This document shows positions 23,625 through 31,908 of a stretch of 64,000 bases of DNA, piece after piece (position 1 is the stretch's first letter; every line of letters starts with the position of its first letter). This DNA comes from Curtobacterium sp. ER1/6 (GTDB lineage Bacteria > Actinomycetota > Actinomycetes > Actinomycetales > Microbacteriaceae), in NCBI RefSeq assembly GCF_001742745.1, contig NZ_MJAK01000003.1, positions 124,001-188,000 of the forward strand. Direction: 5' to 3'. The notes under the pieces are model-generated. The model was not told the origin of the DNA, did not search any database, and worked only from the letters and a program-made list of their open reading frames with translations. A program made the translations under genes and the position numbers.

Positions 23625-24425
23625 CTAGATGGTGGCGACCGAGCCGGAGTCGACCCGGTAGTTCGAACCGTTGACGAAGCTCGCCAGGTCGGAGCACAGG
23701 AAGGCGACGACGTTCGCGACCTCCTCGGGCTCACCGCGGCGGCCGAGCTCCATGTACGGACGCTCCTCGTCGAGGAAGCTGGTGATCGCCTCGTCGAACG
23801 AGGTCCCGAGCTGCTTCGCGCGCTTGTCCATCATCGCGTCGGTCATCGGTGTGTGGATGAACGCGGGGCTGACGGTGTTCACCAGCAGGCCCTCCGACGC
23901 GTACGAGCGCGAGAGACCCTTCGCGAACGACAGCACGCCGGCCTTCGCGGCGCAGTAGGGCAGCTCGTCGTCGTACGGCTGCGAGGCGTCCTCGGACACC
24001 AGGTAGACGATCCGACCCCAGCCGCCGTTCCGCAGGTCCGCGATGAACTCGCGGGTGATCCGCACGGGGCCCATGAGGTCGACGTCGATGGTGTCGAGCC
24101 ACCCCTGCTCGTCGATCTCGTGGAACATGCCCTGGGCGCCGGTGACGCCCGAGGACTGCACGAGGATGTCGATCTCGCCGACGGCGTCGCGCACCTTCGT
24201 GTGCAAGGCGGCGAGGCTGTCGGCGTCCGTGACGTCCGCCGCGAAGGCGAACAGTCTGCCGTGCGGCGCCTCGAGCTGGTCCGCGCTCGTGTCGAGGCGT
24301 CCCTGGTCGAGGTCGGTGACGACCACGGTCGCACCCTCCGCGAGGAGGATGCGAGCCGTGTTCCAGCCGATGCCGGAGTCGCCACCGAAGACGAGCGCGA
24401 CCTTGCCGGTGATGCCGAGGTCCAC
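23625..24425 (-). CDS. SDR family oxidoreductase
   Basis: A 266-residue classical short-chain dehydrogenase. The cofactor motif is VFGGDSGIGWN (Gly-rich, with Asp-Ser), ILVQSSGVTGAQG replaces the usual NNAG, and the catalytic pair is Tyr-x-x-x-Lys in LPYCAAKAGV, with serine from YLVSEDAS. VNTVSPAFIHTPMTDAM follows. The N-N-A-G to Q-S-S-G change is uncommon and may affect the structural asparagine contact. It lies between dps-like and flavoprotein genes in one operon. Confidence 0.85.
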   Translation of the reverse strand: MDLGITGKVALVFGGDSGIGWNTARILLAEGATVVVTDLDQGRLDTSADQLEAPHGRLFAFAADVTDADSLAALHTKVRDAVGEIDILVQSSGVTGAQGMFHEIDEQGWLDTIDVDLMGPVRITREFIADLRNGGWGRIVYLVSEDASQPYDDELPYCAAKAGVLSFAKGLSRSYASEGLLVNTVSPAFIHTPMTDAMMDKRAKQLGTSFDEAITSFLDEERPYMELGRRGEPEEVANVVAFLCSDLASFVNGSNYRVDSGSVATI

Positions 24426-24435
24426 GGAGGGGTCC

Positions 24436-24942
24436 CTACTCGTGCTCGGAGGCCTCGGCGACGGCCGGGGTCGTGGCGGCGGCGAGGGGCGTGCGCGGCT
24501 CGCGGTTCTCGGCCGAGACCATCCAGGCGAGCTGCTCGAGGCGCTCGATGAAGCCGTGGAGCAGGTCCGCGGTCGTCGGGTCCTCGTCGTCGACCTCGTC
24601 GTGCACGTCGCGCATGGTGCCGGTGGTCTGGTACAGACGCAGCGTGATCAGGTCGATCGCGTCGTGCGTGTCGATCTCGCCGTCCGGGAACGCGTCGAGG
24701 TGCGTGCCCGCCGAGACCGTGGCGGAACGGCCGTCCGGGATGGCGTACAGCGCACGCATGCGCTCCGCCATGTCGTCGGCGAACTCACGGGCGGCGTCGA
24801 CGATCTCGTCGAGCTGCAGGTGCAGGTCGCGGAAGTTGTGGCCGAGGATGTTCCAGTGCGCCTGCTTGCCCTGCAGGTGCAGGTCGATGAGGTCCACGAG
24901 GACCTTCTGGAGGTTTGCGGCGAGCGTGTCCGATGCATGCAT
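24436..24942 (-). CDS. dps: Dps family DNA-protection/ferritin-like protein
   Basis: A 168-residue protein with the Dps core: VDLIDLHLQGKQAHWNILGH (ferroxidase His), and FRDLHLQLDEIVDAAREFADDMAER with the Asp and Glu ligands of the inter-subunit iron site. Dps dodecamers oxidise and store iron and shield DNA in stress. The C-terminal tail is Ala- and Thr-rich. The ribosome binding site GAAAGGAG is strong. First gene of a three-gene operon with SDR and flavoprotein; the MarR gene upstream on the same strand may be its regulator. Confidence 0.9.
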   Translation of the reverse strand: MHASDTLAANLQKVLVDLIDLHLQGKQAHWNILGHNFRDLHLQLDEIVDAAREFADDMAERMRALYAIPDGRSATVSAGTHLDAFPDGEIDTHDAIDLITLRLYQTTGTMRDVHDEVDDEDPTTADLLHGFIERLEQLAWMVSAENREPRTPLAAATTPAVAEASEHE

Positions 24943-25050
24943 GATCGGCTCCTTTCGCGGTCGGTGACCGTTCCGGTCTACGCGGTCGCGTGTGGAGCGC
25001 TCTCAGAGCACGTGGAAGCGGGGTGTCCCCCGCGGTGCCCGACAACGGCG

Positions 25051-25563
25051 TCAGTGCGGCGGCGTCGGGTCCACCTGGTCGACGGCGTCGCGCATGCGCT
25101 CGAGGAAGTGGGCGACCACGCGGGCGTCGTCGGCGGACAGGCCCTCGGCGATCGACATCATCCGTCGGTGCATGATGCCGAGGGTCGCCCGGACCTCGTC
25201 GTCGGTCTCGGTGGTCGGGGTGATGACCAGTGCACGACGGTCCGTGGGGTGCGGATCACGGCGGACGTGGTTCGATCGCACGAGCCGGTCGATGAGGATC
25301 GTCGTCGAGGCCGACGAGATCTTCAGGTACGCGGACAGGTCCTTCGGCTTGACGATCCGTCCGGCGCGCTGCGCCTGCAGCAGGTAGCGCACGGCCAGCA
25401 GGTCCGTCTCGCCCATGCCCATCGAGTCGCGCGTCCGGCGACGCATCGCGGTCTCGGCGGACCGGTAGCGGCGCAGGGCGTTGAGCACCGCGACACCGCG
25501 CTGGGTGGCGTCGTCGTCGGGGAACCAGTACCCCGACGGCTCCGTGATCTCCTGCGTCGACAT
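25051..25563 (-). CDS. MarR-family transcriptional regulator
   Basis: A 170-residue protein with a winged-helix core (about 40-140): MGETDLLAVRYLLQAQ, VKPKDLSAYLKISSASTTIL as the recognition helix, and VRRDPHPTDRRALVITPT as the wing with the conserved DRR. The start chosen is the ATG at 25563; upstream in-frame codons would fall in the palindrome region. It precedes the dps operon on the same strand with a 108-base gap, so an oxidative-stress sensing role is plausible. Confidence 0.85.
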   Translation of the reverse strand: MSTQEITEPSGYWFPDDDATQRGVAVLNALRRYRSAETAMRRRTRDSMGMGETDLLAVRYLLQAQRAGRIVKPKDLSAYLKISSASTTILIDRLVRSNHVRRDPHPTDRRALVITPTTETDDEVRATLGIMHRRMMSIAEGLSADDARVVAHFLERMRDAVDQVDPTPPH

Positions 25564-25619
25564 GCCGATCAGGGTAACCCGTCTGGTATCTCGGCTGTCT
25601 AGTGGCCGGGCGATCGCGG

Positions 25620-25667
25620 GACGGACTGGAGGCGCGGTGCCAGCCGGCACCGCGCCTCCAGTCCGTC
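25620..25667. terminator. palindrome family copy 4
   Basis: A 22-bp perfect stem with the loop AGCC: the left arm starts GACGGACTGGAGGCGCGG at 25620 and the right arm ends CCGCGCCTCCAGTCCGTC at 25667. It lies 28 bases after the FMN reductase stop on the minus strand and is its likely terminator. It belongs to the CTGGAGGCGCG subtype. Confidence 0.8.
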
Positions 25668-25695
25668 TCGGGTCGCCTCTCGGCGACCGGTGCGA

Positions 25696-26253
25696 CTAGG
25701 CCGCTGCGCGCTCGTCCGCGGCGTCGGCCAGGGCGCGGAGCGCGCCCTGCACGAGCTCGACGACCTCGGCGTCCTCGCGCGGGTGGGTCTCGGCGAACCG
25801 GACCACCGACTGCGGGATGGCGACCTTGACGTCCTCGAGGACCTTCGCCCCGGCGATGCCGGCCGACTTCCGTGCATCGTCGTGGGCCCAGACGCCGCCG
25901 TACTGGCCGAAGGCCGAACCGATCACCGCGAGCGGCTTGCCGGACAGCGGCGAGGCGCCGAACGGACGCGAGCCCCAGTCGAGCGCGTTCTTCAGGACGG
26001 CGGGCATCGTGCCGTTGTACTCGGGCGTGACGAGGAGCACGGCGTCGGCGGTCGCGACGGCGTCGCGGAAGGCGACCGCAGCGGCGGGCGGGGTGTCGCC
26101 GTCGATGTCCTCGTTGTAGAAGGGCAGGTCGACGATGCCGTCGAAGGTCGTGAGCGTGGTGCCCTCAGGGGCGTGCTGCTCGGCGGCCTCCGCGAGCTTC
26201 CGGTTGATCGAGCCGGCGCGCAGGCTGCCGACGAGGACGAGGACGTTCGTCAT
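25696..26253 (-). CDS. NADPH-dependent FMN reductase
   Basis: A 185-residue flavodoxin-like protein. The FMN phosphate site is LVGSLRAGSINRKLAEAA, and the flavin-ring motif is TPEYNGTMPAVLKNALDW, both diagnostic of the NADPH-dependent FMN reductase/azoreductase family. It probably reduces flavin or quinones in the cytosol. A perfect 18-bp palindrome lies 18 bases upstream of the ATG and suggests control by a TetR-type repressor not encoded here. It is divergent from the GH13 gene. Confidence 0.9.
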   Translation of the reverse strand: MTNVLVLVGSLRAGSINRKLAEAAEQHAPEGTTLTTFDGIVDLPFYNEDIDGDTPPAAAVAFRDAVATADAVLLVTPEYNGTMPAVLKNALDWGSRPFGASPLSGKPLAVIGSAFGQYGGVWAHDDARKSAGIAGAKVLEDVKVAIPQSVVRFAETHPREDAEVVELVQGALRALADAADERAAA

Positions 26254-26270
26254 GGGGATCCCTTCTCCTT

Positions 26271-26288
26271 CGTGACCGTACGGTCACG
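26271..26288. promoter_or_regulatory. perfect 18-bp palindrome CGTGACCGTACGGTCACG
   Basis: Full two-fold symmetry without a spacer, 18 bases before the FMN reductase start and 100 bases before the GH13 start. The form is typical of TetR-family operators. No TetR gene is in the window. Confidence 0.7.
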
Positions 26289-26387
26289 GAATGGTGTCAG
26301 CGACAACCAAGGCATCTCCTGGGCGTGGCATTCCCGACGTCACCCGGTCCTGTTCCCGCCGCCGGGACCGATCGGTACGGTGGCCGG

Positions 26388-28031
26388 GTGAGCACCCCCC
26401 GGACGCCCGCCAGCAGCCCGCGCACGACCGACCCCGACTGGTGGCGCCAGGCCGTCGTCTACCAGGTGTACCCGCGGAGCTTCGCGGACACCGACGCCGA
26501 CGGCCTCGGTGACGTCGCCGGCATCACGAGCCGCGTGCCCTACCTGGCGTCGCTCGGCGTCGACGCGGTCTGGCTGTCGCCCTTCTACCCGTCGCCCCTC
26601 GCCGACGGCGGCTACGACGTGGCGGACTACCGCGACGTCGACCCCCGGCTCGGCACGCTCGACGACGTCGACGCGTTCATCCGGACCGCGCACGAGCACG
26701 ACATCCGCGTCATCGTCGACGTCGTGCCGAACCACACCTCCGACCAGCACGAGTGGTTCCGTGCGGCGCTCGCCGCGGCTCCGGGGTCGCCCGAGCGTGC
26801 GCGGTACGTCTTCCGCGAGGGCAGCGGCGAGTCCGGCGAGCTCCCGCCGAGCGACTGGGTGTCGAACTTCGGCGGCAGCGCGTGGACCCGCGTGCCCGAC
26901 GGGCAGTGGTACCTGCACCTGTTCGCACCGGAGCAGCCGGACCTCGACTGGACGAACCCCGAGGTGCGCGCGGACTTCGAGCACACGCTGCGCTCCTGGT
27001 CGGACCGCGGGGTGGACGGCTTCCGCGTCGACGTCGCCCACGGGCTCGCGAAGGACCTGTCGACGCCGTACCGGCCGTCGAACGAGCAGGCGCTGCCGCT
27101 CGACGGGTCCGACCCGCTGTACGACCGCGACGAGGTGCACGAGATCTTCGCGACGTGGCGTGCCGTCCTCGACGAGTACGACCCGCCCCGCGCCGCGGTC
27201 GCCGAGGCGTGGGCTCCCGCTCCGCGACGCGTGCTCTACGCACGGCCGACCGAGCTCGGTCAGGCCTTCAACTTCGACCTGCTCGAGTCGCCCTTCGACG
27301 CCGGGTCGTTCCGCGAGATCATCGAGCGCAACCTGTCCGCGTCGGAGCAGTCCGGTGCGTCGAGCACCTGGGTGCTGTCGAACCACGACGTCGTCCGGCA
27401 CGCGACGCGGTACGGGCTCCCCGAGGGCACCGACACCGACGCGTGGCTGCTGACCGACGGCACCGACCCGGTGCTCGACCGTGAGCGGGGCGTCCGTCGT
27501 GCGCGTGCGGCGACGATGCTCGTGCTCGCGCTGCCCGGGTCGTCGTACGTCTACCAGGGCGAGGAGCTCGGGCTGCACGAGGCCCCAGCGATCCCGCACG
27601 CACTGCTGCAGGACCCGAAGTGGATCCGGACCGGGCACACCGTCAAGGGGCGGGACGGCTGCCGCGTGCCGATCCCGTGGACGCGCACCGGGCCGTCGTT
27701 CGGCTTCGGGGACGTCGCGCCGCACCTGCCGCAGCCCGACGACTTCGGGGCCTCGTCGGTGGAGGCCGAGGAGGACGACCCCACGTCGACCCTGTCGATG
27801 TACCGGGAGGCGACCGCGGCGCGCCGGCGGCTCCAGCGTGGCGAGGAGCTCGCCTGGTTCGAGGCAGGTGCGGACGTCGTGGCCTTCGCGCGGCACGACG
27901 GATGGCGGTCGGTGACGAACTTCGGCCCCGACGCGGTGCCGATGCCGGCGGGCACCGTGGCGGTCGCGTCGGGTCCGCTCGACGCCGGCGAGGGCATGCT
28001 CCCGGGGGAGACGACGGTCTGGCTGGTCTGA
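26388..28031 (+). CDS. GH13 alpha-glucosidase
   Basis: A 547-residue protein. Conserved GH13 blocks are visible: WWRQAVVYQVYPRSFADTDADG at the start, DVVPNHTS, GFRVDVAHGL with the nucleophile Asp, VAEAWAP with the acid Glu, and LSNHDVVRH with the transition-state Asp. The fold matches oligo-alpha-glucosidases acting on malto- or isomalto-oligosaccharides or sucrose-like substrates. TACGGT lies 6 bases before the GTG at 26388, so leaderless translation is likely; an ATG at 26325 would add 21 atypical residues. Confidence 0.9.
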   Translation: MSTPRTPASSPRTTDPDWWRQAVVYQVYPRSFADTDADGLGDVAGITSRVPYLASLGVDAVWLSPFYPSPLADGGYDVADYRDVDPRLGTLDDVDAFIRTAHEHDIRVIVDVVPNHTSDQHEWFRAALAAAPGSPERARYVFREGSGESGELPPSDWVSNFGGSAWTRVPDGQWYLHLFAPEQPDLDWTNPEVRADFEHTLRSWSDRGVDGFRVDVAHGLAKDLSTPYRPSNEQALPLDGSDPLYDRDEVHEIFATWRAVLDEYDPPRAAVAEAWAPAPRRVLYARPTELGQAFNFDLLESPFDAGSFREIIERNLSASEQSGASSTWVLSNHDVVRHATRYGLPEGTDTDAWLLTDGTDPVLDRERGVRRARAATMLVLALPGSSYVYQGEELGLHEAPAIPHALLQDPKWIRTGHTVKGRDGCRVPIPWTRTGPSFGFGDVAPHLPQPDDFGASSVEAEEDDPTSTLSMYREATAARRRLQRGEELAWFEAGADVVAFARHDGWRSVTNFGPDAVPMPAGTVAVASGPLDAGEGMLPGETTVWLV

Positions 28032-28129
28032 CCGGTCTCGTCCCTGCACAGGTGGGCGCACTCTGGCCGCTCTCCCCAGGTCACCGGGGTCGCCGCTGAC
28101 GGGGCACTGCTGCTCGCGACGATCGGGGC

Positions 28130-30172
28130 ATGACAGCAACCCAGCACCCAGCAGACCACCGACCGTCCGTCCGTCGTCGGCTCGCCGCGACCGCGAGCGT
28201 CCTGACCGCGCTCGGTGTCCTCGCAGCACCGGCGCTCGCGCCGGCCAGCTCGACGGCGGACACCCTGACGTTCCCCTACATCGCGGAGTTCTTCGACGCT
28301 GACGGCGGCACGCTGAGCGGAGACGCCACGATCCACGACAAGCGGCTGCGGCTCACCGACCAGGTGAAGGACCAGGCCGGAGCCTGGTCGACGGACGACA
28401 CGTTCCCGTCGGACCTGGGGCTCCAGATCGACTTCGACTACGCCATGTACACGACGACCCCCGACGAGGGCGCCGACGGACTCCTGATGTTCCTCGCGGA
28501 CGGATCCGCTCCGCAGGGCGTCGGTGCCTACGGCGCGGCGCTCGGGTACGCGTGCCGGGCGAGCACGACGACCGGTGGGGACGTGCCGTGCGACCTCCCG
28601 GGTGTCCCCGGGGGATTCGCGGCCGTCGCGATCGACCACTACGGCAACTTCTCGAAGTCCATCAACCAGTCCGGACCCGGCGCCCGACCGGACTCGGTCG
28701 TCGTCCGCGGGTCCGGCGACGGGGTGACGGGGTACCGGTACGTCACGGGCGTACCGGCTCCCGGCGGCACCGTCACCGACGGCCCGCGGACGCGGAAGGT
28801 CCGGGTCACCCTGCTGCCCGGTGACGCCGGAGAACTGTTCATGAGCGTCCGCACGGAGACCGCGGGCGTGATGAAGACCGTGCTCGACCGGGTGCCCCTG
28901 CACGGCGACGGCCAGACGCCGCTGCCCGCGACGCTCCGCCTGGGGTTCGCGGCGGCGACCGGGAGCCACGTCGACGTGCACGAGATCGACGACGTGCGGG
29001 TCTCGCAGCCCGCCGACCTCGGCGTCAGCCAGGACATGCCGTCCAGCGGACGCGCGGGCGAGCCGTTCACGTACACGATCGCGGCGCGGAACCACGGCGC
29101 GAACGACTCCGACCCGAGCCGGCTCGAGGTCACGGTCCCGCCGTCGCTCACCGACGTCACCTGGACGTGCACGGCGGTCCCCGGATCGACCTGCGCCACC
29201 TCCGAGGGCACCGGGGACGTGGACACCGAGCTCGGCCTGCCCCGCGACGGGTCGGCGACGATCGAGGTGACGGGCCATCTGTCGGCGGACGCGTCCGGCA
29301 CGCTCGAGAGCACGGCGACGATCGCACCGGCGGCGAACCTGGCGGACGTCGACGAGGCGGACAACGTGTCGGTCGTCACGAGCACCGTCGACTCCACACC
29401 GCCGCCGACGGCGCAGGTCGAGACCGACAAGTCCGTGTCGCCCTCGACGGGTGTGCGACCCGGCGACGAGCTCGAGTACGTCGTCACCGCGGGGAACCGC
29501 GGGCCGGCGCCGGCGGAGGACGTCGGTGCCGTCGACGAGCTGCCCGCCGCGCTGCGCTTCGTCGGCTCGGAGGACGACTGCACCGCCGAGGGGCAGGTCG
29601 TCACCTGCCGGTCCGGTCGGTCCCTCGACGTGGGCGAGCACGTCGCCTTCCGCTTCCGGGCCGTCCTCGACGAGGGCTACACCGGTGACGGGTCGGACGT
29701 CGTGAACGTCGCGACCGCGACCTCGCCGACCGACCCCGATGGCGGGGACCCGTCGACGGAGGTCGTCATCGGGGTGACCCGACCCGGGGACGGCGGTGGC
29801 GACGGGGGTGGAGACAGCGGCGACGGGGATGACGACGGCGGTGGCGACGGCGGTGGTGACGGCGGGAGCGGTGACGACGGCGGGAGCGGCGGTGCCGAGG
29901 GCAGCGGCGGCGGGAGCGGTGACGACGGCGGGAGCGGCGGTGCCGAGGGCAGCGGCGGCGACGGTCACCCGGCCGGCACCCGTCCGGGTCGATCGGGAGC
30001 ACTGGCCTGGACCGGCAGCGACGGCCTCGGGCTCCTCGGTGGCCTCGGCGCCGTCGCGGTGGCACTCGGCGGGACGGCCTGGTGGCTCCAGCGGCGACGG
30101 ACGCGCCGGACGAGCTCCGGCGACCCGGCCGTCACCGAGCGGTGGACGGGGCCCGCTGGCGGCGGCAGCTGA
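28130..30172 (+). CDS. cell-wall-anchored surface protein: lectin-like domain, two DUF11 repeats, LAXTG signal
   Basis: A 680-residue protein. A signal peptide (1-43) is followed by an L-type-lectin-like beta-sandwich (about 46-300; FDYAMYTTTPDEGADGLLMF and YGNFSKS resemble carbohydrate-binding loops). Two DUF11/CARDB-like Ig repeats follow (about 305-430 and 435-545), then an Asp/Gly-rich linker (550-615). The C-terminus reads LAWTG (residue 625), a hydrophobic helix and RRRTRR: a class-E type sortase sorting signal. No sortase gene is adjacent. A surface adhesin or glycan-binding role is inferred. Confidence 0.8.
   Translation: MTATQHPADHRPSVRRRLAATASVLTALGVLAAPALAPASSTADTLTFPYIAEFFDADGGTLSGDATIHDKRLRLTDQVKDQAGAWSTDDTFPSDLGLQIDFDYAMYTTTPDEGADGLLMFLADGSAPQGVGAYGAALGYACRASTTTGGDVPCDLPGVPGGFAAVAIDHYGNFSKSINQSGPGARPDSVVVRGSGDGVTGYRYVTGVPAPGGTVTDGPRTRKVRVTLLPGDAGELFMSVRTETAGVMKTVLDRVPLHGDGQTPLPATLRLGFAAATGSHVDVHEIDDVRVSQPADLGVSQDMPSSGRAGEPFTYTIAARNHGANDSDPSRLEVTVPPSLTDVTWTCTAVPGSTCATSEGTGDVDTELGLPRDGSATIEVTGHLSADASGTLESTATIAPAANLADVDEADNVSVVTSTVDSTPPPTAQVETDKSVSPSTGVRPGDELEYVVTAGNRGPAPAEDVGAVDELPAALRFVGSEDDCTAEGQVVTCRSGRSLDVGEHVAFRFRAVLDEGYTGDGSDVVNVATATSPTDPDGGDPSTEVVIGVTRPGDGGGDGGGDSGDGDDDGGGDGGGDGGSGDDGGSGGAEGSGGGSGDDGGSGGAEGSGGDGHPAGTRPGRSGALAWTGSDGLGLLGGLGAVAVALGGTAWWLQRRRTRRTSSGDPAVTERWTGPAGGGS
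29864..29959 (+). repeat. 48-bp in-frame tandem duplication in the linker
   Basis: 29864-29911 is repeated exactly at 29912-29959, duplicating a 16-residue unit containing GSGDDGGSGGAEGSGG in the surface protein's stalk. The exact identity implies a recent event. Confidence 0.75.
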
Positions 30173-30335
30173 CCGCACGGCGGAGCCCCTGCCCCGGGCC
30201 CCTGCCCCGAGCGACGCCGTCGGGCACCACCGGCACGGTGCCGGTGGTGCCCGGCTCCGGCCCGTCCTCGGTGCCGGTGCCCAGCTCGCCCGGCGGTAGA
30301 CTCGGACGACGATCCGCATGCCCGAAAGAGGTCTC

Positions 30336-30977
30336 GTGTCCGACTCCGTGGACGACTCCGGCCAGCGCGCGCGGTACTGGCCGATCCCCGTCCTCCGGGC
30401 CGTCCCAGCCGCGGTCGTGGCCCTCGTCGTCACCTTCTCGTCCAACCACGCTGCGGGCTACGGCCTGCTCCTGTTCGGCGCGTTCGTGGTCGTCGACGCC
30501 CTCGCACTCGGCTTCGCCGGCCTCCGACGCATGCCCCTCGACGCGCGGTCCCGCTCGATGACGCTGGCGCAGGCGGTCATCGGACTCGTCGCCGGGATCG
30601 CCGCGTTCGCCCTCAGCGGTGCCGGCCTCCCTGCCTTCATCACGATCGTGGTGGGCTGGGCGGTCCTCGCGGGCGGACTCGAACTCACACAGGGAATCCG
30701 GTCGCGCGGACGGTCCCCGTTCACCCGCGACTGGACGACCGTCGGCGGCCTCACGCTGCTGCTCGCGATCGCCTTCCTCCTGACGCCGCCCGACTACTCG
30801 CAGCAGCTCGGCGGGGTGGAGCGCGTCACCGGCACCCTCGACGCCGCCGTGGTCCTCGTCGGCCTGCTGGGCGCCTACCTCGCCATCGCGGCGGTCTTCC
30901 ACGTGATCGCCGGACTCTCGCACAAGTGGGGCACGGCCGCTCCGGCTGCCGCCCCGGACGGAGCACCACACGCATGA
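30336..30977 (+). CDS. HdeD/DUF308-like multi-pass membrane protein
   Basis: A 213-residue protein with six predicted helices and short loops, such as IPVLRAVPAAVVALVVTFSS, LAQAVIGLVAGIAAFALSG and TVGGLTLLLAIAFLLTP. The arrangement resembles HdeD/DUF308 paired-helix repeats. Function is unknown. The GTG at 30336 has AAAGAGG upstream; an ATG at 30318 would add six residues. The stop overlaps the next ATG by four bases. Confidence 0.7.
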   Translation: MSDSVDDSGQRARYWPIPVLRAVPAAVVALVVTFSSNHAAGYGLLLFGAFVVVDALALGFAGLRRMPLDARSRSMTLAQAVIGLVAGIAAFALSGAGLPAFITIVVGWAVLAGGLELTQGIRSRGRSPFTRDWTTVGGLTLLLAIAFLLTPPDYSQQLGGVERVTGTLDAAVVLVGLLGAYLAIAAVFHVIAGLSHKWGTAAPAAAPDGAPHA

Positions 30978-31240
30978 CCACCCCCAGCCGCCGCGACCGC
31001 CTGCGCCCCGCCGAGCTCCTCGCGATCTCGGCGATCGTCGCGGTGTTCACCGGAGCGGTCGTCCTCTTCTCGACACGGGAGTTCGCGCTCGCGCTGGTCT
31101 TCCTCGGCGTCGCGTTCATCGTCGTGGTGGTCGTGCTGGCCATGCTGCAGCTCGCCGCCTCGAGCGACCAGGACGACAACGACATGCTCGGCGGGCACAA
31201 GTCGCCGTCCGAGCGGACCGAGGGCGACGAGTTCCACTGA
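30974..31240 (+). CDS. small two-helix membrane protein
   Basis: An 88-residue protein. Two transmembrane segments (about 15-32, LLAISAIVAVFTGAVVLF, and 38-59, FALALVFLGVAFIVVVVVLA) are followed by an acidic hydrophilic tail SSDQDDNDMLGGHKSPSERT. The start overlaps the previous stop by ATGA, so it is translationally coupled to the DUF308-like gene. No known family is recognised. Confidence 0.7.
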   Translation: MTTPSRRDRLRPAELLAISAIVAVFTGAVVLFSTREFALALVFLGVAFIVVVVVLAMLQLAASSDQDDNDMLGGHKSPSERTEGDEFH

Positions 31241-31368
31241 CGAGTCGTGTCGGCGCGTCCTGCTGACGCATCGCGCCGGCCCGGCTGACACGCCCGGGAT
31301 CACGATTCCGCCACGGTCTCGTCATGATCGCTGCGCCTGCGACACCTCTGGAGTGGAGGAGGTGGGAT

Positions 31369-31908
31369 GTGGACGTGAGCGCGGAGACGGACGAGGCGAT
31401 CGTCCGCGGCATGGCCTCGGGCGACCGCGGGGCGCTGGCTCGTGCGTTCGACCGGTACGCCGCCACCCTCACCCGCTACGCCTGGGCGCTGGCCGACGAC
31501 CGGCAGGACGTCGAGGAGATCGTCCAGGACGCCTTCCTGACACTCTGGCAGCGCTCCGCCACGCTCGAGCTGCCCGCCCAGACGCTGCTGCCGTGGCTGC
31601 TCGTCGTCTGCCGGAACCACGCCTTCAACGCCGGGCGGAAGCGCATCAAGCACCGCGCCGACGAACTCCCGGAGACGCTGGCGACACCGGGCGACCACGA
31701 GGAGGCCGCTGAGCGACTGCGGTGGGTCCGCGCGGAGATCGCGGCGCTGCCGGACCTCGACCGCCGCATCTGCGAACTGTGCCTGCTCGAGGGCCACTCC
31801 TACGCCGAGGCGGCCGCGATGCTCGGCCTGAGCGTCGGTGCGGTCACGCAGCGCGTCTCGCGGAACCGACGCCGACTGAAGAAGGTGGTGATGCACGATG
31901 AACACTGA
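31369..31908 (+). CDS. ECF-type sigma-70 family RNA polymerase sigma factor
   Basis: A 179-residue protein. Region 2 (about 20-90) includes DRQDVEEIVQDAFLTLWQRS. Region 4 (about 125-172) includes PDLDRRICELCLLEGHSYAE followed by AAAMLGLSVGAVTQRVSRNR, a clear helix-turn-helix. The GTG at 31369 is 7 bases after GGAGGA; GTG 31375 is an alternative. It overlaps the next gene by 11 bases, which is the usual arrangement of an ECF factor with its regulator. The upstream 11-mer GACACGCCCGG (31287-31297) is shared with the rtcB and rpmB promoters. Confidence 0.85.
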   Translation: MDVSAETDEAIVRGMASGDRGALARAFDRYAATLTRYAWALADDRQDVEEIVQDAFLTLWQRSATLELPAQTLLPWLLVVCRNHAFNAGRKRIKHRADELPETLATPGDHEEAAERLRWVRAEIAALPDLDRRICELCLLEGHSYAEAAAMLGLSVGAVTQRVSRNRRRLKKVVMHDEH

